Positions 1-7,610 of a stretch of 64,000 nucleotides of DNA are shown piece after piece (the first letter of the stretch is position 1; every line of letters begins with the position of its first letter). Source of the DNA: an uncultured Pelagibacteraceae bacterium (GTDB taxonomy: Bacteria > Pseudomonadota > Alphaproteobacteria > Pelagibacterales > Pelagibacteraceae). The stretch lies in assembly GCA_902590465.1 (NCBI GenBank), contig CACIWX010000001.1:1-64000 (forward strand), read 5' to 3'. A program made the translations under genes and the position numbers. The notes beneath the pieces are model-generated. The model worked only from the letters and a program-made list of their open reading frames with translations, did no database searches and was not told where the DNA came from.

Positions 1-230
1 AAACCTATTATTTTATCTTTCTCATACTCAAGTTTCCAGCCTTTACCTTCAAGGATTTCAAATATTTTTTTTATTTTTTCATAGTTAATTCTTTTTAAAT
101 CACTCTTATTAAAAAGAAATTTTTCGTGTTCAACACCAATTCTTTGATTGCTTTTTTCTTTAATCCCTTCTGTGAAGTATTGAATTAACTGACTTTTATT
201 TTCGATAGTTGCTTTTGAATTATTGCTCAA
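1..230 (-). CDS. gshA: Glutamate-cysteine ligase N-terminal part, running off the left edge; probable TTG start at 228-230
   Basis: My translation of the reverse complement: (M)[75 protein letters not shown]. The R-I-G-x-E-H-E-K-F motif is typical of proteobacterial/plant-type GCL. Overlaps the stop of the VOC gene. Not in the ORF track because it is truncated and has a non-ATG start. Confidence 0.8.
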   Translation of the reverse strand, partial: MSNNSKATIENKSQLIQYFTEGIKEKSNQRIGVEHEKFLFNKSDLKRINYEKIKKIFEILEGKGWKLEYEKDKIIG

Positions 231-615
231 ATGTTTTTAGCTCTAATACATTTCCGTTAGGATCTTCAACAAAAAATGTATTTTGCTCAAATTCTGTTCC
301 TTTGAATCTCTTATAAGGCTTATCTATATAATTGATTTTGTTAAGCTCAATGTTAGCTTTAATTTTTTCAAATACATCTCTTTTTAAATGAACTCCAAAG
401 TGAGGAACTGGAACGTCTCCCATGTCTACGTCATGTCTTTCTCTAGGAAGTTTCATAGATGTTTGATGTAAAGTGAGTTCATTGCCCCAAAAATCTATAT
501 CAACCCATTTTCCTTTTTCTCTGTTACCAGTTTTGCACCCCAATATTTTCGTATAAAAAGCCTCAGCTTTTTCTAAGTCCCCAGCTGGGATGGCTAAATG
601 AAATGAACTACTCAT
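220..615 (-). CDS. VOC/glyoxalase-family protein
   Basis: [24 protein letters not shown] ... [21 protein letters not shown]-fold pattern. Confidence 0.85.
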   Translation of the reverse strand: MSSSFHLAIPAGDLEKAEAFYTKILGCKTGNREKGKWVDIDFWGNELTLHQTSMKLPRERHDVDMGDVPVPHFGVHLKRDVFEKIKANIELNKINYIDKPYKRFKGTEFEQNTFFVEDPNGNVLELKTFEQ

Positions 616-670
616 AAAAGTTTATATACAATCTTCTTTAAATTTTACAAGTAGTCATTATATATTAACT

Positions 671-1249
671 ATGAACGAATACTTAGAATCAATAAAAAAA
701 AGAGATCCTGCGGCTAAATCGATACTAGGTATCATTCTCACATACCCTGGAGTGAAAGCGGTTTTACTTCACAGAGTGGCAAATTTTTTTCACATTGCAG
801 GCTTTCATCTTATTGCAAGAATTATTTCTCAAACTTCTAGATTTTTTACAGGTATTGAAATTCATCCTGGAGCAAAAATTGGTAAAAATTTATTCATCGA
901 TCATGGCATGGGTGTTGTTATTGGAGAAACTTCAGAAATAGGTGATAATGTTACAATCTATCATGCTGTAACTTTAGGTGGAAGTTCCCCGAGTATTGAT
1001 AGCGAAAGACAAAGACATGAAAAAAGACATCCAACGATAGGTGACGAAGTTGTAATTGGTTCTGGCGCACAAATCATTGGCCCAGTTATAGTAGGCAAGT
1101 GTGCAAGGATTGCTGCAAATGCTGTCGTAGTAAAAGATGTACCAGAAAATGCCACGATGGTAGGAGTTCCTGCAAAAGCAGTTAAACTAGAGAATAAAGG
1201 TAAGTTCAGACCTTATGGTGTAGATGATAAAGTTAAAGATGAACAATAA
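671..1249 (+). CDS. cysE: Serine O-acetyltransferase
   Basis: Left-handed beta-helix hexapeptide repeats; [44 protein letters not shown]. Confidence 0.95.
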   Translation: MNEYLESIKKRDPAAKSILGIILTYPGVKAVLLHRVANFFHIAGFHLIARIISQTSRFFTGIEIHPGAKIGKNLFIDHGMGVVIGETSEIGDNVTIYHAVTLGGSSPSIDSERQRHEKRHPTIGDEVVIGSGAQIIGPVIVGKCARIAANAVVVKDVPENATMVGVPAKAVKLENKGKFRPYGVDDKVKDEQ

Positions 1250-1616
1250 AGATTGGGATCCAAACTTAACCCCAGAGCAAAACTACGTTTTAAGGCAGGA
1301 AGGAACTGAGTCTCCAGGCAGTAGTCAATTAAATAATGAGAAGAGAGAAGGCTCTTATCACTGTGTAGGATGTGGAACAAAACTTTTTGACTCAAGCACA
1401 AAATATGAAAGTGGATCAGGCTGGCCTTCTTTTTACAAATCTCTGCCCGATGTTTTTGAGGAAAAAAAAGACATGCATATAGGTTACCCAAGAACAGAGT
1501 ATCATTGTAAAAAATGTGGTGGCCATCATGGCCATATATTTGAAGATGGGCCAAAACCCACAGGAAAACGTTATTGCAACAACGGTGTTTGCTTAGTTTT
1601 TAAACCTAAAAGTTGA
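1239..1616 (+). CDS. msrB: Peptide-methionine (R)-S-oxide reductase; likely start MNNKDW inside the listed ORF (1224)
   Basis: [17 protein letters not shown] ... [27 protein letters not shown]. Confidence 0.93.
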   Translation: MNNKDWDPNLTPEQNYVLRQEGTESPGSSQLNNEKREGSYHCVGCGTKLFDSSTKYESGSGWPSFYKSLPDVFEEKKDMHIGYPRTEYHCKKCGGHHGHIFEDGPKPTGKRYCNNGVCLVFKPKS

Positions 1617-1717
1617 ATAGTTATTAACAAACCAATTAAGTGTTTTAATGCAACCTGGCAATAAATTAAATTATGCGATGCCATGTCCTCTAGACCAAGG
1701 CTACACAAGTTTGTAAG

Positions 1718-1775
1718 ACTTACTAACATCTTTGGTACATCATACAAAACATCTGGACGATTAAATTGTAACACA
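1718..1775. repeat. 58-bp exact direct repeat of 10478-10535 (internal dadA-like sequence, antisense to the local + strand ORF)
   Basis: acttactaacatctttggtacatcatacaaaacatctggacgattaaattgtaacaca occurs identically at both places. Confidence 0.97.
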
Positions 1776-2579
1776 TCTGAAGAAGATTTTGAAAAAAAAT
1801 TTAAAATCGGAAACTATTTAGCTCCATTAACAATTGCTATTTTTGCAAACTCTCCATTTAATGAAAAAAATCTCTCAGGTTATCTATCTTACAGAGGAAA
1901 AGTTTGGCAGGAAACTAATAGGGGCGGGATTATGCCAATTACTTTTGAAAAAGTTAATTTTGAAAAATATATTGATCATGCAATCAATTACCCAGTTTTA
2001 TTTCTTAAAAAAAAAGGAAAATACTACTCACCTAATGGTCAAACTTTTAAAGATTTTTTAAATGGTAATTTAAATTTTTTAATAGGAGAAAAGCCTACTT
2101 TGGAAGACTTTGAAAATCACTTAGGAACTATTTTTACTGAGATAAGATTAAAACAAGTAATTGAATTTAGATCTTTAGATACATGTAATTTTGGCTGTAT
2201 TTGTAACGGCCCTTCTTTTTTTACTGGATTAATTTATGGATCTTTAGATGAAACCTATGAAATAATTAAGGACTGGAAAAAAGAAGATGTAATGGAAGCA
2301 TATTTAAACGCGCCTAAACAAGGGTTAAATACTTTGCTTCACAATAAAAAGCTAATTGATTGGGGAAAAATATTTTTAGATTTATCTAAAAAAGGTTTAG
2401 AAAAAAGAAATGAGCTTGATAAAAGTGGAAAAAATGAAACCATCTACTTAAAACATATAGAGGAAATAATTAAAAATAAAAAAACTAGAGCAGAAATGTT
2501 GATTGAACAATTTAATAAAACAAAAAACTTAAACTTCTTGGTAAATCATGACGAAAATTTTAGCTATTCAGGGTTCTAA
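1776..2579 (+). pseudogene. gshA: Glutamate-cysteine ligase C-terminal part lacking its N-terminal ~180 residues; ORF 1683-2579 starts with foreign, dadA-antisense codons
   Basis: SEEDFEKKFKIGNYLAPLTIAIFANSPFNEKNLSGYLSYRGKVW ... FENHLGTIFTEIRLKQVIEFRSLD matches the C-terminal half of alphaproteobacterial GCL; residues before SEEDF come from the 58-bp repeat. Confidence 0.85.
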
Positions 2580-3465
2580 TCTTAAAAAGGTAAAAATCAA
2601 AACAGATACGACTATTCTATTAGCCACAGAGGCACAAAAAAGAGGATATAAAATATATTATTTTGAACCAAAAGATTTAAGTTTTTTGAATGGAAAAGTT
2701 ATAGCTTCCTGCAAACATATAAAAATTCACGATAACAAAAAGAAATTCTACTCAACAATTAAGGATATTAATTTTAATCTAGAAAAATCAAAGATTATAC
2801 TAATCAGAAATGATCCGCCTTTTGATAATCGATACTTATATACAACATTCTTACTTAACCATATTTCCAAAAAAGTTAAGATAATTAATCATCCATTTGC
2901 AGTAAGGAATGTTTCGGAAAAGCTATTCTCTATTAATTTTTTGAGGTATATGCCTCCTACCTTAATCAGTGAAAATCTAAAAGAAATACAAATTTTTTTT
3001 AAAAGACATAAAACTATTGTGGCTAAACCTATCAATGGTTTTAGTGGAAATAACGTAATTTTATTAAAGTCATTTAATGCTGGTAAAATTAAAAAATTAC
3101 TTAAATCTCATAATCATTTATTTTTTCAAAAGTTTTTACCCGGGGTTTCTAAAGGAGATAAAAGAGTTTTTATAATTAAAGGAAAGATTGTAGGTGCTAT
3201 ATCTAGAGTGCCTAAAAAAGGAAGTATTTTATCTAACATGAGTAAAGGTGCTCACGCTAAGTTAACTAAACTTACAAAAAAAGAGATTAAAGCAAGTAAA
3301 AATATAGGAAAACTATTATTGAAAAATAACATATATTTTGCTGGAATTGATTTTGTTCAAGAAAAATTAATTGGTGATATTAATGTTACCAGCCCTACTG
3401 GCATGGCGGCTTATAAAGAATTATCCGGAATAAACCTTGCAAAATCCTTCTGGAATAATATTTAA
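2548..3465 (+). CDS. gshB: Glutathione synthase, ATP-grasp
   Basis: IRNDPPFDNRYLYTTFLL ... VAKPINGFSGNNVILL ... GIDFVQEKLIGDINVTSPTG. Confidence 0.9.
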   Translation: MTKILAIQGSNLKKVKIKTDTTILLATEAQKRGYKIYYFEPKDLSFLNGKVIASCKHIKIHDNKKKFYSTIKDINFNLEKSKIILIRNDPPFDNRYLYTTFLLNHISKKVKIINHPFAVRNVSEKLFSINFLRYMPPTLISENLKEIQIFFKRHKTIVAKPINGFSGNNVILLKSFNAGKIKKLLKSHNHLFFQKFLPGVSKGDKRVFIIKGKIVGAISRVPKKGSILSNMSKGAHAKLTKLTKKEIKASKNIGKLLLKNNIYFAGIDFVQEKLIGDINVTSPTGMAAYKELSGINLAKSFWNNI

Positions 3466-3506
3466 TTACATGTTGACAGAGAGATAAAATTTTTGCTATA
3501 AGCCAA

Positions 3507-3557
3507 ATAGCGCCGAGTTAAGACAACTTGCGGGCGCTTAATAAATCCAGCTAAAGC
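3507..3557 (+). promoter_or_regulatory. SAM-II-like riboswitch aptamer
   Basis: atagcgccgagttaagacaacttgcgggcgcttaataaatccagctaaag resembles the SAM-II pattern (GCGC stem, TTGC..GCGC, ATAAAT..AGCTAAA), upstream of methionine genes. Confidence 0.85.
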
Positions 3558-3571
3558 GTTCAAGTCAAATG

Positions 3572-3600
3572 ACCACCGCTTTAGTCGGTGGTTTTTTTTT
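3572..3600 (+). terminator. Rho-independent terminator of the SAM-II expression platform
   Basis: CCACCG-CTTTAGT-CGGTGG stem followed by nine T. Confidence 0.9.
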
Positions 3601-3611
3601 GGAATAATCTA

Positions 3612-3675
3612 AAATAAAACCGGGTATTTGAACCATATTGTACACCTGGCATATGCCGAAGTACTAAAAAGGAGA
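3612..3675 (+). promoter_or_regulatory. SAM-V-like riboswitch including an SD sequence
   Basis: accgggtatttgaaccatattgtacacctggcatatgccgaagtactaaaaaggag; SAM-V-like motif ending in CTAAAAAGGAG, in tandem after SAM-II. Confidence 0.75.
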
Positions 3676-3680
3676 AGTAG

Positions 3681-3746
3681 ATGAAATCATTAGAACCCCT
3701 CAAAAGATTTCATCTCTCTCCGGTTAATTGGAGAGAGCATGAGTAA
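3681..3746 (+). CDS. 21-aa upstream ORF, MKSLEPLKRFHLSPVNWREHE, overlapping the bhmT start by 8 nt
   Basis: ATG lies 6 nt after GGAG of the SAM-V-like SD; stop TAA at 3744-3746 overlaps the bhmT ATG at 3739 (cATGAGTAA). Confidence 0.6.
   Translation: MKSLEPLKRFHLSPVNWREHE
3714..3737 (+). promoter_or_regulatory. Perfect 8-bp hairpin containing the bhmT SD
   Basis: CTCTCTCC-ggttaatt-GGAGAGAG ending 1 nt before the bhmT ATG (3739). Confidence 0.75.
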
Positions 3747-4797
3747 TATTTTATTAGACACATTAAAAAATCAACCTTTGATTTGTGCCGAAGGTTATTT
3801 ATTTGAAATGGAACGAAGAGGTTATTTAACTTCTGGTGAATTTGTTCCTGAAGTAGCGTTAGAACACCCCGAGGTATTAGAAAATCTTCACAAAGAATTT
3901 CAACATGCTGGTTCTAACATTGTTCAAGCATTCACTTACAATGGTCATAGAGAAAAAATGAGAGTGATCGATAAAGAGCATTTGCTTGAGCCTTTAAATA
4001 GAGCTGCTTTAAGAATCGCAAGAAAATGTGCTGACAACCCGCCTAAAAGTTTAGATGTGAGTTTAATGGCCGGCAACATTTCTAACAGTAATATTTGGGA
4101 AAATAATAATCCAAAAATTCAAGCTCAAGTAAAATGTATGTTTGCTGAAATGGTAAAATGGGCAAAAGAGGAAAAAGCTGATTTCATTATTGGTGAAACT
4201 TTTTATTACGCTGAAGAAGCATTTGCGGCATTACAAGAAATAAAAAAATCTGGACTTCCGTCTGTAATTACTATTTCACCAATGGGTGAAAATAAAATGA
4301 GAGATGGTTATACTATTCTAGAAACTTGCAAGAAATTAGAAGAACTTGGAGCTGATGTTGTTGGTTTAAACTGTTTTAGAGGACCAGCTACAATGCTTCC
4401 TTATATTAAAGAAATAAGAAAAGAATTAAAATGTCATGTTGCTGCTTTACCTGTTCCTTACAGAACAACAGAAAAGCATCCAACATTTTTTAATCTTCCA
4501 GATAATAATGGATGTAATTGTCCATCTCCTCATGGCAGAACTTTCCCTACTGCTTTGGATCCATTGCAATGCAATAGATACGAGATTGGAAATTTCGCAA
4601 AAGAAGTATTTGATTTAGGAGTCAAATATATCGGTGTTTGCTGCGGAGCTAGCCCAATGCATATACGTGAGGTTGCAGAGGCGATTGGTTTAAGAGTTCC
4701 AGCAAGCAGATTTAGGGAAAATATGAGTAAACATTTCATGTATGGTTCGGATAAAAAAATACCGAAACACATGAAAGAATATGGAAACGTAGCGTAA
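3739..4797 (+). CDS. bhmT: Betaine-homocysteine S-methyltransferase family protein
   Basis: Homocysteine S-methyltransferase domain; GADVVGLNCFRGPATM, GVKYIGVCCGASPMHIR zinc cysteines. Confidence 0.9.
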   Translation: MSNILLDTLKNQPLICAEGYLFEMERRGYLTSGEFVPEVALEHPEVLENLHKEFQHAGSNIVQAFTYNGHREKMRVIDKEHLLEPLNRAALRIARKCADNPPKSLDVSLMAGNISNSNIWENNNPKIQAQVKCMFAEMVKWAKEEKADFIIGETFYYAEEAFAALQEIKKSGLPSVITISPMGENKMRDGYTILETCKKLEELGADVVGLNCFRGPATMLPYIKEIRKELKCHVAALPVPYRTTEKHPTFFNLPDNNGCNCPSPHGRTFPTALDPLQCNRYEIGNFAKEVFDLGVKYIGVCCGASPMHIREVAEAIGLRVPASRFRENMSKHFMYGSDKKIPKHMKEYGNVA

Positions 4798-4810
4798 GGA
4801 GGCTATAATA

Positions 4811-4861
4811 ATGAGAAAAGAAACAACAAGAGAAACAGTAAGGGGGAAAATCAATGGCTGA
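4811..4861 (+). CDS. 16-aa upstream ORF, MRKETTRETVRGKING, overlapping the metY start by 8 nt
   Basis: AAGGAGG at ~4796-4802 then 8 nt to ATG 4811; ends TGA 4859-4861, overlapping metY ATG 4854. Confidence 0.45.
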   Translation: MRKETTRETVRGKING

Positions 4862-6146
4862 TTTTAAACATCCGGAAACTATTGGCTTACATGGTAGCGA
4901 TTACAGAAGTGATCCTGCAACTACAGCAGTAGCAGTTCCAATTTACCAAACTACATCATACCAATTTAAAAATGCAGAAACAGCTGCAAATTTATTTGGT
5001 TTAAAAGAGTTCGGTAATATTTACACAAGAATAATGAACCCAACATGTGATGTGTTAGAAAAAAGAGTTGCAGCACTAGAGGGTGGTGTAGCAGCACTTG
5101 CGGTTGGTTCAGGTCAGGCAGCATCAGCAATGTGCATACAAAATTTAGCACAAGCTGGTGATAATATCGTTGCTTCAACTGACTTGTACGGAGGTACAGT
5201 AAACTTATTCAAAAATACCCTAAGACAACAAGGTATTGAAGTTAGATTTGCAGATCCTGCGGATCCTAAAAACTTTGAAAAAGTGACTGATGATAAAACA
5301 AGAGCTTACTACGGTGAGTCTTGTCCAAATCCTTATCTTCGTGTGTTCCCAATCAAGGAAGTCTCAGATATCGGTAGAAAAAAGGGTATTCCTTTAATTA
5401 TCGATAACACAGCTTCACCAGTAATTTGTAAACCTTTAGCTCATGGTGCTGCAATCGTAATGCACTCATTGACGAAGTATATTGGTGGTCACGGAACTTC
5501 AATTGGTGGAATAATTGTTGATGGTGGAAACTTTGACTGGATTAAAGACAGAAAAAGACAACCATTAATAAACGAACCTGACCAAAGTTATGGTGGTGCT
5601 ATTTGGGCAGATGCGGTTCCTCAATTAACAGGAGCTAACATTCCTTTTGTAATCAGAGCAAGAGTGGTTTTATTGAGAGACTTAGGTGCTCCTTTAAGTC
5701 CATTTAATGCTTTCCAAATTATTCAAGGTTTGGAGACAGTTGCTCTTAGAATGAAACAACACTGTAGTAATGCAGAGAAAGTAGTTTCATTCTTAGAAAC
5801 ACAAAAGAAAGTGAAAAATGTAATCTACCCAACAAATCACCAAGGTGAGATTAAAGAAAGAGCTAAAAAATATATGCAAGGTGGATATGGTTCTTTAGTT
5901 GGAATGGATTTAGGTACTAAAGAAGCTGGTGCCAAATTCATCGATAACTTAAAGATGTTATATCATGTTGCTAATATTGGTGATGCTAGAAGTTTAGCAA
6001 TTCACCCAGCTACTACTACGCACAGTCAGTTAGATGACGCAGCGTTAGCAGCAGCAGGTGTAACACCAGGTTATGTGAGACTATCTATTGGTATCGAACA
6101 TCCTGATGATATTATTGCAGACATAAAACAAGCATTAGCTGCTTAA
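4854..6146 (+). CDS. metY: O-acetylhomoserine sulfhydrylase, PLP-dependent
   Basis: SDYRSDPATTAVAVPIYQTTSYQF ... VMHSLTKYIGGHGTSIGGII. Confidence 0.93.
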   Translation: MADFKHPETIGLHGSDYRSDPATTAVAVPIYQTTSYQFKNAETAANLFGLKEFGNIYTRIMNPTCDVLEKRVAALEGGVAALAVGSGQAASAMCIQNLAQAGDNIVASTDLYGGTVNLFKNTLRQQGIEVRFADPADPKNFEKVTDDKTRAYYGESCPNPYLRVFPIKEVSDIGRKKGIPLIIDNTASPVICKPLAHGAAIVMHSLTKYIGGHGTSIGGIIVDGGNFDWIKDRKRQPLINEPDQSYGGAIWADAVPQLTGANIPFVIRARVVLLRDLGAPLSPFNAFQIIQGLETVALRMKQHCSNAEKVVSFLETQKKVKNVIYPTNHQGEIKERAKKYMQGGYGSLVGMDLGTKEAGAKFIDNLKMLYHVANIGDARSLAIHPATTTHSQLDDAALAAAGVTPGYVRLSIGIEHPDDIIADIKQALAA

Positions 6147-6156
6147 CATTTGATTT

Positions 6157-6187
6157 AGTGGTTCCAATTATTTATATTGGAACCACT
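6157..6187. other. 12-bp perfect inverted repeat abutting the rhodanese start codon
   Basis: AGTGGTTCCAAT-tatttat-ATTGGAACCACT, then CA and ATG (6190); no T tract. Confidence 0.85.
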
Positions 6188-6189
6188 CA

Positions 6190-6558
6190 ATGATCAAAGA
6201 AATCAAATCCTCAGAAATAAAAAAATTTATACAGTCCAATCCAGAAACTGTTTTGCTAGATGTCAGAACAGAAGATGAATGGGGCACAGTCGGTAAACCC
6301 AATACAAAAGATCTTGGTATTAAATCTTTCTTCATTACAATTTCTCAAGACTCAAGATTTTTAGATAATGTAAAAAAAAATATTGATAAAAAAAAACAAA
6401 TACTTGTAATGTGTGCTGCAGGAGGCAGATCAATTGTAGCTGCTGAGCTTTTAGCAAAAGAGGGTTATGATACTTTAAACATCTCTGATGGTTTTTGTGG
6501 TAATGGTCAAGATCCCGGCTGGAAAAACTTAGGATTACCTTCTGTTATAGATAGTTGA
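6190..6558 (+). CDS. Rhodanese-like domain protein
   Basis: VLLDVRTEDEW ... ILVMCAAGGRSIVAAELLAKEGYDTLNISDG. Confidence 0.88.
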   Translation: MIKEIKSSEIKKFIQSNPETVLLDVRTEDEWGTVGKPNTKDLGIKSFFITISQDSRFLDNVKKNIDKKKQILVMCAAGGRSIVAAELLAKEGYDTLNISDGFCGNGQDPGWKNLGLPSVIDS

Positions 6559-6966
6559 TTTTTTAGCTATATTTTCAATTAGAGTCGTTTTTTTTTTTAT
6601 TTCAGATTTTATAGAAACAGAGAACTCTTTTGGGTATTTTTGAAAAACTTCATATGTCTTTTTTTTTAGTGCAGCAGATGTTGAAGATATTTGTTTTTTT
6701 GCAATTGTACAAAATTCAGACTTAGTTCTCTCGATAGAAGCGATGCAGGTTTCTTGTTTTTTCTCTGGATTTTTTTCCTCTGCATAAGCGATTGCGTGTT
6801 CTAAAGGAGTTTTTCCTGTTTGTTGTTTTACTCCATAGCTGATGGCTGTGTTTAACGAGGATTGAGCGATTTTTCCACTTTGTGCACTAGTACCTAGCAA
6901 AGCGATCGACTCAGCACATCCATTTAATAATAATAGAGCGGTCAAAAGACCAAATATTTTTTTCAT
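6535..6966 (-). CDS. Small lipoprotein, paralogue of 7099-7503
   Basis: Signal peptide plus lipobox LLNGC; shared SYGVK..TGK.P.EHA.AYAEEK.P. Confidence 0.75.
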   Translation of the reverse strand: MKKIFGLLTALLLLNGCAESIALLGTSAQSGKIAQSSLNTAISYGVKQQTGKTPLEHAIAYAEEKNPEKKQETCIASIERTKSEFCTIAKKQISSTSAALKKKTYEVFQKYPKEFSVSIKSEIKKKTTLIENIAKKSTIYNRR

Positions 6967-7098
6967 AATTTATTTCGATTTTATATATCTGATTTAATTA
7001 TAAAAAAAAGTTAATTATAAATATTACAAATTTTATTAAGAACAACTTATGATGGTTAATTCTCTAGATTTCTACCTGAGGTTTTCTTTTTAAAGTAA

Positions 7099-7503
7099 TT
7101 AATCTAAATACTTAATATTAGACTTTTTATCTAAATTTGGTTGTATTGATGAAGCAAGATCCCTTAAAGATCCATCTTCTGATTTTTTTAAGATTTTTGA
7201 TTTAGTTGAATGCAATTGTTTTTTTACAATTGAACAAACTTTTGAATTGGTTTTTATAACAAAAGATAAGCAAGGCTCTTTCTTTTTAATATCAGGACTT
7301 TTTTCCTCTGCATAAGCAACAGCGTGCTCTATAGGAAGTTTTCCTGTTGTTTTTTTTACTCCGTAACTAACTGTTGAAGTAAAGGCGCCTCTAGCTAAAT
7401 TTCCACTTGCTGCTGTTGTTGAAGCAGGTCCTAAAAGAGCCACTGATCCAAAGCAACCACTTAATAAAATAAGCATTATTAACAAGCAAAAATTTTTTTT
7501 CAT
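7099..7503 (-). CDS. Small lipoprotein, paralogue of 6535-6966
   Basis: Lipobox LLSGC; VSYGVKKTTGKLPIEHAVAYAEEKSP. Confidence 0.75.
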   Translation of the reverse strand: MKKNFCLLIMLILLSGCFGSVALLGPASTTAASGNLARGAFTSTVSYGVKKTTGKLPIEHAVAYAEEKSPDIKKKEPCLSFVIKTNSKVCSIVKKQLHSTKSKILKKSEDGSLRDLASSIQPNLDKKSNIKYLD

Positions 7504-7610
7504 ACTCCCTTTTGTAATACTTTTAATTTAAACCATAAATTCGACTTTAGTAAAACGAATCGAATCACTATAATGAGTTTAGTTAATACAACCTACAATA
7601 GAATAGTAAA

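Noticed and set aside
1213-1554. 113-aa antisense ORF over msrB
   Set aside because: Shadow ORF on the opposite strand of a clear msrB gene; no recognisable protein features.
1571-1774. - strand ORF 1571-1774 starting MLQFNRPDVLYDVPKMLVS as a separate gene
   Set aside because: Only its first ~19 codons derive from the dadA-like gene via the 58-bp repeat; the rest is unrelated and runs antisense into msrB.
3681-3746. bhmT actually starting at 3681, with the 58-nt offset due to a frameshift error
   Set aside because: MSNILLDTLKNQPLICAEGYLF at 3739 looks like a natural N-terminus with its own SD, and a matching 8-nt overlap occurs at metY; alignment with relatives should still be done.
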